Positions 17,281 through 25,144 of a stretch of 43,739 bases of DNA are shown one piece after another. The notes under the pieces were generated by a model. That model searched no databases and was not told the origin of the DNA. It worked only from the letters and a program-made list of their open reading frames with translations. Positions within the stretch are counted from its first letter, which is position 1; the number at the start of each line of letters is the position of its first letter. The stretch comes from Rhodoferax sp. GTDB taxonomy: Bacteria > Pseudomonadota > Gammaproteobacteria > Burkholderiales > Burkholderiaceae_C. The stretch is taken from NCBI GenBank assembly GCA_013791765.1, contig VMTC01000092.1:1-43739 (forward strand), written 5' to 3'. Position numbers and translations under genes: made by a program.

Positions 17281-19226
17281 GCGACCTCTTGCGCAATCAA
17301 TGCCTGCCTGGCGGGCAGTTGGCGCAGTTCTTCAAATATTTCTTTTTGCGACATGACGCTCAGCTCGATGATTTCACGGGCCTGGGCCACGTAGTAGGCC
17401 AGCTGTTCGTCACTTCTGGCCATTGACTTGTCCATGGCACCTTCAATTCTTTGCAAGTTCGAAATCAGCTTGTCGTTGGCGTCACCGAATGAGCGCACAG
17501 CAAAGCTGAAGGTCTCGCTCAGGCTCGACACTTCAACCGCACTGCTGGTGACGTTGGCCGCAATGTCAGAGAGCTTGCCTGCTTGCACAGCCACTTTGTC
17601 CGAAAACTGACTGCTGGCATCCTTGAGTGTCAGCGCCGAGGACACCACCATGGAGTCAATCACCGAATGCTGCTCAACACATGCCCCACGGATCGTGTCG
17701 AGCAGTGAATTCAGGGTTGCCATGATGCGGCTGCGCTCCTGCAGCAGTTCGTTGTCCCGCGCCACATGGTCAGACATTTCCTGGCGCATTTTCCCGATGA
17801 CCTCTGCAGCAGCGCGTGGCGCTTGGGCTGCGGTGTGGATGAGCCGGGTGATCGGGTCTTCCAGCGCGGCTCCCAGGGTGGTCAAATGCCGCGTCAGTGC
17901 CGTTTGCAGTTCGCCCAATCGGTCCACCGCGGCGTTTGCGCGCAAGGCTTCGTCGTCTCTGAGCGCACTGAGCTCAGCGCGTAACAGGCTGGCCAACTGA
18001 CCCATGCGTTCGTCTTGCTGTTGGGTCCACGCTGACTCAGCCTCGAGTCGGGAGCGAATCAACTCCTCGGAGCAGGTCATCAGGCGCGCCAGCTCTCCCA
18101 GCGTCTGGCTTGCGCTCATGCGCGCCTGTTCACTGATCTCCTGCGCGGTCCGGTTCAGCGTGCGGCAGATTATTTCCTGCTGAGCCAGTGTTTGCGCGCC
18201 CGTGTCTTGCCAGTCTTTTTGAAACCCTGCTGCCACCGTGGCAGCAGTCGCGCCCAAGCGCGCCGCAAGCCCGTCGAGTTGCAGTTGCGTCGTAGCCATC
18301 ATCCGCTCGTGCACCAGCTTGGTCTGCTCGGCAATGCCGCTCATGGCGACCTCGACCACGGGTTTGATGCTTTCGCCGGCAACATGCGCGCTCTGGCTCA
18401 AGCTGTCTCGCAAGGACTGATCGACTGAACGCGCCAGTTCGGTATAGACGTCCTTGACGTCCCTGTGAAAGTCTTCCTGGTTGCCGAGCAATCGCTCGTT
18501 CAACTGTGCGCTCATGCGCTCCATCTGGAGCATCATCGTCTGCAGTTTATCGACCACCAAAGGCAGCGCCTGGGACTGCGACTGCAGTGCCTTGAAGGCT
18601 TCCTGGCGCTGATGCGTGAATGAAAAGCTGCGCAATACCGTGGCAATTTTCGTGTCGAGCAATTGCGCTACCAGCATTCTTTCGCGCCTGCAAGTGGCTG
18701 ACATCAAACCCAGCATTGCGGACGCGGCCACACCTGCCACGGATGTGCCAAAGGCAAGCCCCAAGCCCTTGATCGGGGCAGAAAATGCGGAGCGAATCGC
18801 GGCAAGGTCGCTCGAGCCTTCCAGGGCAAATACGGCGCCATTGAGGGTGACCACCATGCCCAAAAAGGTGCCCAGCATCCCCAACATCACCAACAGGCCC
18901 ACCAGATAGGGGGTGAGCGCGGGGCCGGGCAAGCCGACCCGCTCCCCCTCGATACGCAAACGCACCTGATTTTGCAGCGACGCAGGCACACGGACGAGCC
19001 AGTCATCGAGCTGCAAAAGAGGCTCAGGTATCGCCGTGAGCGCTGTTGTCAATGCGCAGCTTGCCTGGCGGTAGCCCTGCAATTCGAATGCGCCAAAAAC
19101 ATAGACCGCAGCAATGATTGCCGTCATGCTCAGTGCCAGAACATTAGAGCCCAGGAACCCGACGCCGACCCAAGCGATCGCTAGCGCTCCCAGCAAAAAG
19201 GCTGCGCTGAAAATATTTCTGTTCAT
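17277..19226 (-). CDS. MotA/TolQ/ZorA-like membrane protein with long cytoplasmic tail (DUF802)
   Basis: A 649-residue protein. Two hydrophobic helices lie at the N-terminus (about 7-27 and 30-48). A MotA/ExbB-type core follows with two more helices (about 105-130, LVGLLVMLGMLGTFLGMVV, and about 155-180, LGLAFGTSVAGVAASAMLG). From about 195 to the end it is almost entirely predicted helical and heptad-like, rich in Gln, Glu and Ala, with methyl-accepting-protein-like stretches, giving a cytoplasmic tail of about 450 residues. MotA and TolQ lack such a tail; ZorA of Zorya has one. It matches the DUF802 family of Burkholderiales. Its start and stop both overlap neighbouring genes by 4 bp. Confidence 0.85.
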   Translation of the reverse strand: MNRNIFSAAFLLGALAIAWVGVGFLGSNVLALSMTAIIAAVYVFGAFELQGYRQASCALTTALTAIPEPLLQLDDWLVRVPASLQNQVRLRIEGERVGLPGPALTPYLVGLLVMLGMLGTFLGMVVTLNGAVFALEGSSDLAAIRSAFSAPIKGLGLAFGTSVAGVAASAMLGLMSATCRRERMLVAQLLDTKIATVLRSFSFTHQRQEAFKALQSQSQALPLVVDKLQTMMLQMERMSAQLNERLLGNQEDFHRDVKDVYTELARSVDQSLRDSLSQSAHVAGESIKPVVEVAMSGIAEQTKLVHERMMATTQLQLDGLAARLGATAATVAAGFQKDWQDTGAQTLAQQEIICRTLNRTAQEISEQARMSASQTLGELARLMTCSEELIRSRLEAESAWTQQQDERMGQLASLLRAELSALRDDEALRANAAVDRLGELQTALTRHLTTLGAALEDPITRLIHTAAQAPRAAAEVIGKMRQEMSDHVARDNELLQERSRIMATLNSLLDTIRGACVEQHSVIDSMVVSSALTLKDASSQFSDKVAVQAGKLSDIAANVTSSAVEVSSLSETFSFAVRSFGDANDKLISNLQRIEGAMDKSMARSDEQLAYYVAQAREIIELSVMSQKEIFEELRQLPARQALIAQEVA

Positions 19227-19996
19227 GTGTTTTTTTTGTTCTCGTTGTTGAGTGCTTCAATGAGCCCTATGGTCGGCTGCAGTCGCAGGTCCAATTCCGC
19301 AAGCAGCACCGTTTGAAGCTCACTGCAAAAGCGCGACAGCCAAGCGCCAGGCTTCATCCATAGCCCAGGGCTGTCGTCTTGCGGAGCAGATGCAAGTGCC
19401 TGCTGATGCGCCTTGAGCAACTGCTCAAATCGCGTTTTCAGGCGCAAAGCTTGCGTTGAGAGCAATTTGTTTTCGCGCTCGCTCAGTATTGCGTCCAGCG
19501 CCGCATCAAAGTCTGCCAGCTGCTTGAGCCTGGGTGAGACCTTGGCAATCTGGTCCCGCACCTGGGCACGCATTGAACGAACACTCGCCTCCATGTCGCG
19601 TTGATGGGCAAGATGAAATCGACGATAGGGCGCATAGGCGCTCGCGTCTTGAAGAGGCGTATCAGCTTCAGGTAGCGGCAGCGCCAAGCGGCCTTGGCCT
19701 GCATTGAGCGAGCAACTCACTTTGATCGAATTCTCCAATGCAAGCCGCATTCGGTCGAACGTTTGCGCAATGGCAACAGGCGCGACTGATTGCACCCCAG
19801 AATTCGAACATGAGGCCATTGACACGCTTGCGTTGTGCACCGCACAGAGTGCGATGGCGCCAGCAAAGTCAATCCACTGACCCAGCTTTTGTGCGAAATC
19901 TCCATCCGGCTCTTCAATTTTCAAAACGGCCAGGTCAGCGAGCGTACCAATGAGGCTTGAGCTATGGAAGTTTGTTCGTTGCACTGCTCGCGTCAT
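19223..19996 (-). CDS. DUF3348 protein, first gene of the ZorAB-like operon
   Basis: A 257-residue soluble protein of the DUF3348 family, found in Burkholderiales beside DUF802 and OmpA genes. It begins TRAVQRTNFHSSSLIGTLADLAV. Its middle, YRRFHLAHQRDMEASVRSMR, is followed by a helical region with LADFDAALDAILSERENKLL. It resembles a cytosolic helical protein without an enzyme motif. It opens a four-gene operon whose later genes all overlap. No strong ribosome-binding site is visible before ATG 19996. Function is unknown. Confidence 0.8.
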   Translation of the reverse strand: MTRAVQRTNFHSSSLIGTLADLAVLKIEEPDGDFAQKLGQWIDFAGAIALCAVHNASVSMASCSNSGVQSVAPVAIAQTFDRMRLALENSIKVSCSLNAGQGRLALPLPEADTPLQDASAYAPYRRFHLAHQRDMEASVRSMRAQVRDQIAKVSPRLKQLADFDAALDAILSERENKLLSTQALRLKTRFEQLLKAHQQALASAPQDDSPGLWMKPGAWLSRFCSELQTVLLAELDLRLQPTIGLIEALNNENKKNT

Positions 19997-20366
19997 ATCC
20001 AGGTGTCATCCCAATCGAAAAAAAGTTGGTGAAACCGCACAAAACCTTCTGGGTCGTGCGCAGGCACACTCGCAGACTTGCGTCACGCGGAACCAGCAGG
20101 GCCTGGGAGGGGGCGGCAACACCCCTTTCAGGCCCGACTCACGGCTGGCGTGCGACAACAAAAGCGTGGGGGGTGGGTTTAGCGCTGCAATAATTTAAAA
20201 ACAAGCGCCGCATCGGCAAATTTGCATGATGCGGCTCAATTTTAGCTGCACAAGCAAGCCGTGTTTGCCGCGTCCGGACTCAGAACGGCCACTGCCAGCC
20301 ACTGGGCATCCGAAAACCCGTGGGTTGTGTCTGGGGTTCGAAGCCGCAATTCTTAGGCCCTAGACC
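19997..20366. other. 370-bp interval upstream of the ZorAB-like operon
   Basis: No credible gene. It must hold the operon promoter, which I cannot place with confidence, and it contains a terminator for the upstream DUF455 gene (20190-20235). Confidence 0.5.
20190..20235 (-). terminator. Probable terminator of the DUF455 gene
   Basis: GCCGCATC (20207-20214) and GATGCGGC (20228-20235) form an 8-bp stem around a loop that is itself partly palindromic (GCAAATTTGC). On the minus strand the stem is followed by GCTTGTTTTTAAATTATT. It lies about 130 bp after the DUF455 stop. Confidence 0.65.
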
Positions 20367-21146
20367 TTAAGCGCCAAGCCCAAGAAGTTCAGCCTCATCA
20401 AATCCAGCCAGACGCCGCGCTTCAAAGTTGAACGGCGGGCGTAGCTTGGGGGCATCGTATTTTTGGGTCAAATCTGCATAGGCACTGATGGGGTCAAGAC
20501 CGCGCTGACGGCAAAGCCAGCGATACCAATGGTTGCCGGCTAAAACGTGGCCAATTTCATCTTTCAGAATGAGGTCCAGAATTTCACCGGCTTTTTGGTC
20601 GCCAACGCTCACCAGTTTGTTTTTGACCGCGGGGGAAGCGTCCAGGCCACGAGCTTCAAGGGTTCTGGGCACCAGCGCCACCCTTGCCAGAACATCGTGC
20701 TTGGTTTTCTCCGCCATTTCCCACAACGTATTGTGCGCATCGAAGTCACCGTAATCGAAACCGAGACTGCGCAAATGGTCGCGAAGGAGCGTGAAGTGAA
20801 GCGCTTCTTCCTTTGCGATCAACACCCAATCGCGGTAGAACTGCGCTGGCATTCCTGAAAAACGCCAAACAATGTCCAGGGCCAGATCGATCGCATTGAG
20901 CTCAATGTGCGCAATCGAATGCAGCAAGGCCGCGTGCCCCTCAATGGTTTTGAGGGAGGCGTGCTTGATGGCGGTCGGCAGAACCAGCCGGGGTCGTGCT
21001 GGACGGCCTGGAATGCCCGGCGGAGATGGGATATCAGACCCCGTGTCGACAGGCAGTTCAAGGCTTAGAGCCAATGCGCCTTTCGCCTTCTCGATAGCGT
21101 TCTGGGCAAGCAGTGGAGCAATGACGGAAGTGCGCAAGGAAAGCAT
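20367..21146 (-). CDS. DUF455 ferritin-like protein
   Basis: A soluble protein of 259 residues from ATG 21146. The ferritin-like fold of DUF455 is indicated by spaced acidic/His motifs: IEGHAALLHSIAHIELNAIDLALD, AKEEALHFTLLRDHL and LKDEIGHVLAGNHWYRWLC, whose Glu and His residues would form a di-metal site. Some homologues are linked to tRNA hydroxylation or metal storage, but no activity is established. An alternative ATG at 21245 adds a Ser/Arg-rich, atypical N-terminus and overlaps another small frame, so the shorter form is preferred. No clear ribosome-binding site is seen at either. Confidence 0.85.
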   Translation of the reverse strand: MLSLRTSVIAPLLAQNAIEKAKGALALSLELPVDTGSDIPSPPGIPGRPARPRLVLPTAIKHASLKTIEGHAALLHSIAHIELNAIDLALDIVWRFSGMPAQFYRDWVLIAKEEALHFTLLRDHLRSLGFDYGDFDAHNTLWEMAEKTKHDVLARVALVPRTLEARGLDASPAVKNKLVSVGDQKAGEILDLILKDEIGHVLAGNHWYRWLCRQRGLDPISAYADLTQKYDAPKLRPPFNFEARRLAGFDEAELLGLGA

Positions 21147-21653
21147 TGCCGAATTGTAAAGACCGTGGGCAAGGTGCTGCGCCGGACCTGGGCTAGGTGA
21201 TCGGGATGCTGCGTTTGACGATCGGTTCCTGGACGGCACCCTCATCAGCCTGGTTGTAAAAAACCTTAGCTTCTCTCACCTCATGGATCAGTTGCGCAGC
21301 CAAAGTGCGCTTGTGCTGCTTCTTACTGGCCCCGTCAATCTCTTAAAAGCCCCAGCAAACAATAGACAATGGCGGCCAACTCGTGCCTGCGCAATCTCAA
21401 CGGCCCCACCACGTCAAGCGAGCAGCGCAAAATGACGCCAGCTGTTTGCGCGACATCAACACAGGTGCCTCAAGGCGCCTCAAAATAACCGCGCCAGGCG
21501 ATTTCATCATGAGCACTTTTCGTACCACCTGCGCCTCTGCTGGCTTTGCAACTTTTTGCGCAGCCACCTGAATCGCCGACTATTTCTGAGCTCTTTGGAC
21601 GTGGTGGCGGCACTGCTGATGTCCTAACTGGTCATAGTGGAAGGTGGCAAGCA
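21147..21653. other. 507-bp interval between DUF455 and the P-type ATPase gene
   Basis: Divergent promoter region of unusual length. It contains a short minus-strand frame with protein-like composition (21193-21342) and otherwise nothing I can assign. Confidence 0.45.
21193..21342 (-). pseudogene. Possible gene remnant or non-ATG small ORF
   Basis: A 49-codon frame between stop codons on the minus strand encodes KKQHKRTLAAQLIHEVREAK then VFYNQADEGAVQEPIVKRSI. The sequence looks like real protein (amphipathic helix, no bias), but it has no ATG, GTG or TTG at its head; the first possible codon is ATT. It could be the 3' end of a deleted gene, or a small protein with a rare start. I do not recognise it. 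Confidence 0.3.
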
Positions 21654-24254
21654 ATGGTTTTACCGGCGAATGGCGAAGGCCTGACGACCGCGCAGGCGGC
21701 CCAACGTTTGGCTGAGGACGGCCCCAATGCGCTGCCCGGCGAGAGGCGGCGCACCTTGGCGGGCATCGCCCGGGAAACCCTGCGCGAACCGATGTTCCTG
21801 CTGCTGTTGACTGCCGGCGCACTGTACCTGGTGTTGGGGGATTTGCAGGAAGGGCTGATCCTGTTTGGACTGGTTCTGGTGGTGCTGGCGCTCACTTTGT
21901 ACCAGGAGGGCAAGACCGAGCACGCGATTGAAGCGCTGCGCGAGCTCTCCAGCCCGCGCGCGCTGGTGCTGCGCGACGGCCAGCCGCTGCGCATTGCCGG
22001 CAGTGAGGTGGTGCGGGGCGACATCATGCTGCTGGCCGAGGGCGACCGTATCGCCGCCGACGCGGTGCTGATCGAAGGCACCGAGGTGCAGGTGGACGAA
22101 TCGCTGCTCACGGGCGAGCCGGTGCCGGTGAGCAAGGTGGCGGGCGCGCTGGCGACGCAAGCCGCAACACCGCGCCCCGGCGGCGACGGGCAGGCCTATT
22201 TGTTTTCCGGCACGCTGCTGGTCAAGGGTCACGGTAGCGCGCGCGTCACTGCCACCGGCGCGCGCAGTGAAATTGGCCGCATCGGCAAGGCACTGGAGAG
22301 CCTGGGCAGCGAACCCTCGCCGCTCAAGAGGCAAACGGCGACGCTGGTCAAGGTGTTGGCGCTGATTTCCCTGGTCGCCAGCCTGTTTTTGATCGCCGCA
22401 TTCGGCCTGCTGCGTGGCGATTGGCTGGGGGCGTTGCTTGCCGGCATTGCACTGGCGATGGCCTTGCTGCCGCAGGAATTCACCGTGGTGCTCACGGTCA
22501 TTCCGGCGCTGGGCGCCTGGCGCTTGTCTAGGCAAAACGTATTGACCCGGCGCATCGCCGCAATCGAAACGCTGGGGGCGACCTCGGTGCTGTGCGTCGA
22601 CAAAACCGGCACCCTGACCGAAAATCGCATGACCGTGGCGCAACTCTACGCCGAGGATGCCGACGCAGCGCCAGATGCGCAGAACGGCCCGGGTGAGAGT
22701 CTCGCGATCGACTACGCCAGCAGCACCGACTTGCCCGAGCGCTTTCATACGCTGGCGGAGTTTTCCATTCTGGCCAGCGTGGCCGACCCGTTTGATCCGA
22801 TGGAAAAAGCCTTCCACCGGCTCGGCCAGCATTTCCTGAAAGACACCGAACACCTGCACCACGACTGGACCTTGATGCAGGAATATGGCCTCACCCGTGA
22901 GCTGCGCGCCATGTCGCACGTGTGGAAGGCGCTGGACGGCGCGGCGCACGTGGTGGCGGCCAAGGGTGCGCCCGAAGCCATCATCGATTTGTGCCATCTC
23001 GATGCCAGCGCGCAAAGCCGCATTGCGGTGGCCGTGGACGCGATGGCCGCGCAAGGGCTGCGCGTGCTGGGCGTGGCTAAAGCCCGTTTTGACGGCGAGC
23101 AGTTGCCGGCCATTGAGCACGATTTTGATTTCAAGTTCATCGGCCTGCTCGGGCTGGCAGACCCGCTGCGCGCCGAGATACCGGGTGCCGCGGCGCAGTG
23201 CCACAGTGCCGGCATCCGGGTGGTGATGATCACCGGCGACTACCCCGCCACCGCCAGTGCCATCGCGCGTCTGGCGCAGTTGCAGTCGAGCCCGGACGCA
23301 GACGCGCGCGAGCAGCTTCTGACCGGTGACGCCATGGCGCTCATGAGCGACGCCGAGTTGCAGGCGCGCATGAAGACGGTGAACGTCTGCGCCCGCATTG
23401 CACCCGAGCAAAAACTGCGCATTGTTCAAGCGCTCAAAGCCAATGGCGAGGTGGTCGCCATGACCGGCGATGGCGTCAACGATGCCCCGGCACTCAAAGC
23501 CGCCCATGTGGGCATCGCCATGGGTGGGCGCGGCACTGACGTGGCACGCGAGGCCGCCTCGCTGGTGCTGCTCGATGACAACTTTGCCTCGGTGGTGCGC
23601 GCGGTGCGGCTGGGGCGGCGCATTTTTGGCAACCTGCGTAAATCCATGTCTTACATCCTCGCAGTGCATGTACCGATTGCCGGCATGGCGCTGCTGCCCG
23701 TCTTGTTGGGCTGGCCCACGGTATTGTTTCCGCTGCACATTGCTTTTCTGGAACTGGTGATTGACCCGGCCTGCTCGATGGTGTTCGAGAACGAGCCGTC
23801 TGAATCGGGCGTGATGCAGCGCCCCCCGCGTAACGTGGACACCCCCTTGTTTGGCGGCATGACGCTATTGCTAGCGCTGTTGCAAGGCCTGGGCGCGCTG
23901 GCGGTGGTAATGGCTGCCACCGTGTGGGGCACCGACCAGTTGACCGAAGGCGCGGCGCGTGCCTTCGCTTTTGCGACACTGGTGTGCACCAACCTGGCGC
24001 TGATTTTCTGCAACCGCAGCCGTGCCGGCTCATTGTGGGCCAGCTTGTGGGTGCCCAACCGCACGCTGTGGATCGTGGTCGGGGCAGCGCTGGCCTTGAT
24101 GGCGCTGGCACTGTATCTGCCCTGGCTGGCGCGCTTGTTTGTGTTTGAGGCGCTGCCCCTGCCCTACTTGGCTGCCGCGCTGGGCCTGGGGCTGGCCAGC
24201 ATGCTGTGGTTTGAGGCGGTCAAATTGGGGCAGCGATTGAAGTCAAGGTCTTGA
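21654..24254 (+). CDS. P-type cation-transporting ATPase (P2-like)
   Basis: An inner-membrane ion pump of 866 residues from ATG 21654, preceded by AAGG at a normal distance. The frame is open upstream to 21546. The N-terminal cation-ATPase domain begins LTTAQAAQRLAEDGPN. The actuator shows VDESLLTGEPVPV, phosphorylation is at DKTGTLT (about residue 316), and the hinge TGDGVNDAPALK is near 603. Helix 4 has ALLPQEFTVVLTVI, where Ca2+ pumps have PEGLP and the closest relatives I know have PEEFP, so the ion cannot be named. The C-terminal cation-ATPase helices are present. It stands alone between intergenic gaps; the TA and restriction operon begins 63 bp downstream. Confidence 0.92.
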   Translation: MVLPANGEGLTTAQAAQRLAEDGPNALPGERRRTLAGIARETLREPMFLLLLTAGALYLVLGDLQEGLILFGLVLVVLALTLYQEGKTEHAIEALRELSSPRALVLRDGQPLRIAGSEVVRGDIMLLAEGDRIAADAVLIEGTEVQVDESLLTGEPVPVSKVAGALATQAATPRPGGDGQAYLFSGTLLVKGHGSARVTATGARSEIGRIGKALESLGSEPSPLKRQTATLVKVLALISLVASLFLIAAFGLLRGDWLGALLAGIALAMALLPQEFTVVLTVIPALGAWRLSRQNVLTRRIAAIETLGATSVLCVDKTGTLTENRMTVAQLYAEDADAAPDAQNGPGESLAIDYASSTDLPERFHTLAEFSILASVADPFDPMEKAFHRLGQHFLKDTEHLHHDWTLMQEYGLTRELRAMSHVWKALDGAAHVVAAKGAPEAIIDLCHLDASAQSRIAVAVDAMAAQGLRVLGVAKARFDGEQLPAIEHDFDFKFIGLLGLADPLRAEIPGAAAQCHSAGIRVVMITGDYPATASAIARLAQLQSSPDADAREQLLTGDAMALMSDAELQARMKTVNVCARIAPEQKLRIVQALKANGEVVAMTGDGVNDAPALKAAHVGIAMGGRGTDVAREAASLVLLDDNFASVVRAVRLGRRIFGNLRKSMSYILAVHVPIAGMALLPVLLGWPTVLFPLHIAFLELVIDPACSMVFENEPSESGVMQRPPRNVDTPLFGGMTLLLALLQGLGALAVVMAATVWGTDQLTEGAARAFAFATLVCTNLALIFCNRSRAGSLWASLWVPNRTLWIVVGAALALMALALYLPWLARLFVFEALPLPYLAAALGLGLASMLWFEAVKLGQRLKSRS

Positions 24255-24273
24255 CGGGCTTGGACTCCATTGT

Positions 24274-24309
24274 CAAAATGGCACCATAATGAAACTTGAA
24301 GCCATTTTG
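24274..24309. promoter_or_regulatory. Inverted repeat, likely operator of the antitoxin-toxin operon
   Basis: CAAAATGGC (24274-24282) and GCCATTTTG (24301-24309) are perfect 9-bp arms with an 18-bp spacer, 8 bp before the antitoxin ATG. RHH antitoxins usually autoregulate by binding such palindromes; the CATAAT in the spacer could be a -10 box. Confidence 0.65.
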
Positions 24310-24317
24310 GAGCCACT

Positions 24318-24707
24318 ATGCCAAACCTCTCTGTCAAAGATGTGCCCGAAGCCTGGGCCCAGGCGCTGCGCGAGCGCGCTGCGCGCAACCACCGCTCCTT
24401 GCAAGGCGAGTTGATGGCGCTGATCCAGCGCGCGGTTGAGTCGCAGGCGGGCAGCCCGTCAAACGACGCCGCCACTGCGGAGCCGGACAACAACGCCCCC
24501 TTTGTGCCCATGAATCCACTGGCAACGACGCAGCGGCAAAGAACCGTGGTGGGCTTGGACCGCTTTGGCAAGCCCATCATCCGCCAAGGCTGGAAAACCG
24601 TGGAGCAAGTGGTGGCGGAACTGCGTGAGACGCCGCATGACACAAAGCTCTGCCATGCGCTGCCTCGGGGCGTGGATATCATCCGTGAAGAGCGGGACGC
24701 CCGGTGA
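24318..24707 (+). CDS. FitA-like ribbon-helix-helix antitoxin
   Basis: A 129-residue protein whose N-terminal 40 residues (MPNLSVKDVPEAWAQALRER, then AARNHRSLQGELMALIQRAV) match the Arc/FitA ribbon-helix-helix fold of VapB-type antitoxins. It is longer than the usual 70-85 residues: the C-terminal part has a proline-rich linker and ends VEQVVAELRETPHD…RGVDIIREERDAR, likely the toxin-binding segment. It overlaps the downstream PIN toxin gene by 4 bp (GTGA), and an operator-like palindrome lies just upstream. It heads the transcription unit that continues into the restriction genes. Confidence 0.88.
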   Translation: MPNLSVKDVPEAWAQALRERAARNHRSLQGELMALIQRAVESQAGSPSNDAATAEPDNNAPFVPMNPLATTQRQRTVVGLDRFGKPIIRQGWKTVEQVVAELRETPHDTKLCHALPRGVDIIREERDAR

Positions 24708-25144
24708 GCGGCCCCGACCATGCTCTGTTTATTGCAGAGCCACCGACGCGCTATCTGGTGCGTCCGCCGTTGGTGCTGGACTGCAGCACCCTGGCCGGGT
24801 TGGTATTTGAAGAAGACTGGAAGCGCGAGGCATTGCAGAAAATCGAAGGGCAGAGTTTGAATGCCCCCTTCCTGCTGGAAGTTGAAATCACCAGTGTGGC
24901 CCTCAAAAAGCACCGCCGTGGCGGCACCGAAATCGCCGCCAGCGGCTTGGCGCTGTACGCCAGCATGACCATTGAGTTGTTTGATGTGAGCGCCGTGCAA
25001 GTCTTCGAGCTGGCCCAGCGCTACCATCTCAGCGCCTACGACGCCTCTTACCTCTGGCTGGCGGCCGAGCTCAAGTGCCCGCTGGCCACCTTTGACGAAA
25101 AGCTGGCCACTGCCGCCAAAATACATCTGGCCAGCCTGAGCTGA
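24704..25144 (+). CDS. VapC-like PIN-domain toxin
   Basis: A 146-residue PIN-domain ribonuclease, toxin of the pair with the preceding antitoxin. The expected acidic active-site residues are visible: Asp in LVLDCSTLAGL, Glu in LLEVEITSVAL, Asp in LSAYDASYLWLAAEL and the terminal PLATFDEKLATAA. The start is GTG at 24704, overlapping the antitoxin stop. The TGA stop shares its last base with an ATG of the methyltransferase frame (TGATG at 25142-25146), so translation may be coupled from toxin into the modification gene. VapC enzymes typically cleave tRNA or rRNA; the target here is unknown. Confidence 0.88.
   Translation: MSGPDHALFIAEPPTRYLVRPPLVLDCSTLAGLVFEEDWKREALQKIEGQSLNAPFLLEVEITSVALKKHRRGGTEIAASGLALYASMTIELFDVSAVQVFELAQRYHLSAYDASYLWLAAELKCPLATFDEKLATAAKIHLASLS

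Noticed and set aside
15870-19996. Canonical Zorya system or plain flagellar motAB
   Set aside because: No ZorC, ZorD or ZorE partner is present, and the long tail and DUF neighbours do not fit flagellar motAB; it is therefore called only ZorAB-like.
21660-23738. 692-codon minus-strand frame opposite the P-type ATPase
   Set aside because: It is His/Arg/Gln-rich, typical of antisense frames in GC-rich genes, while the plus strand has full P-type ATPase motifs.
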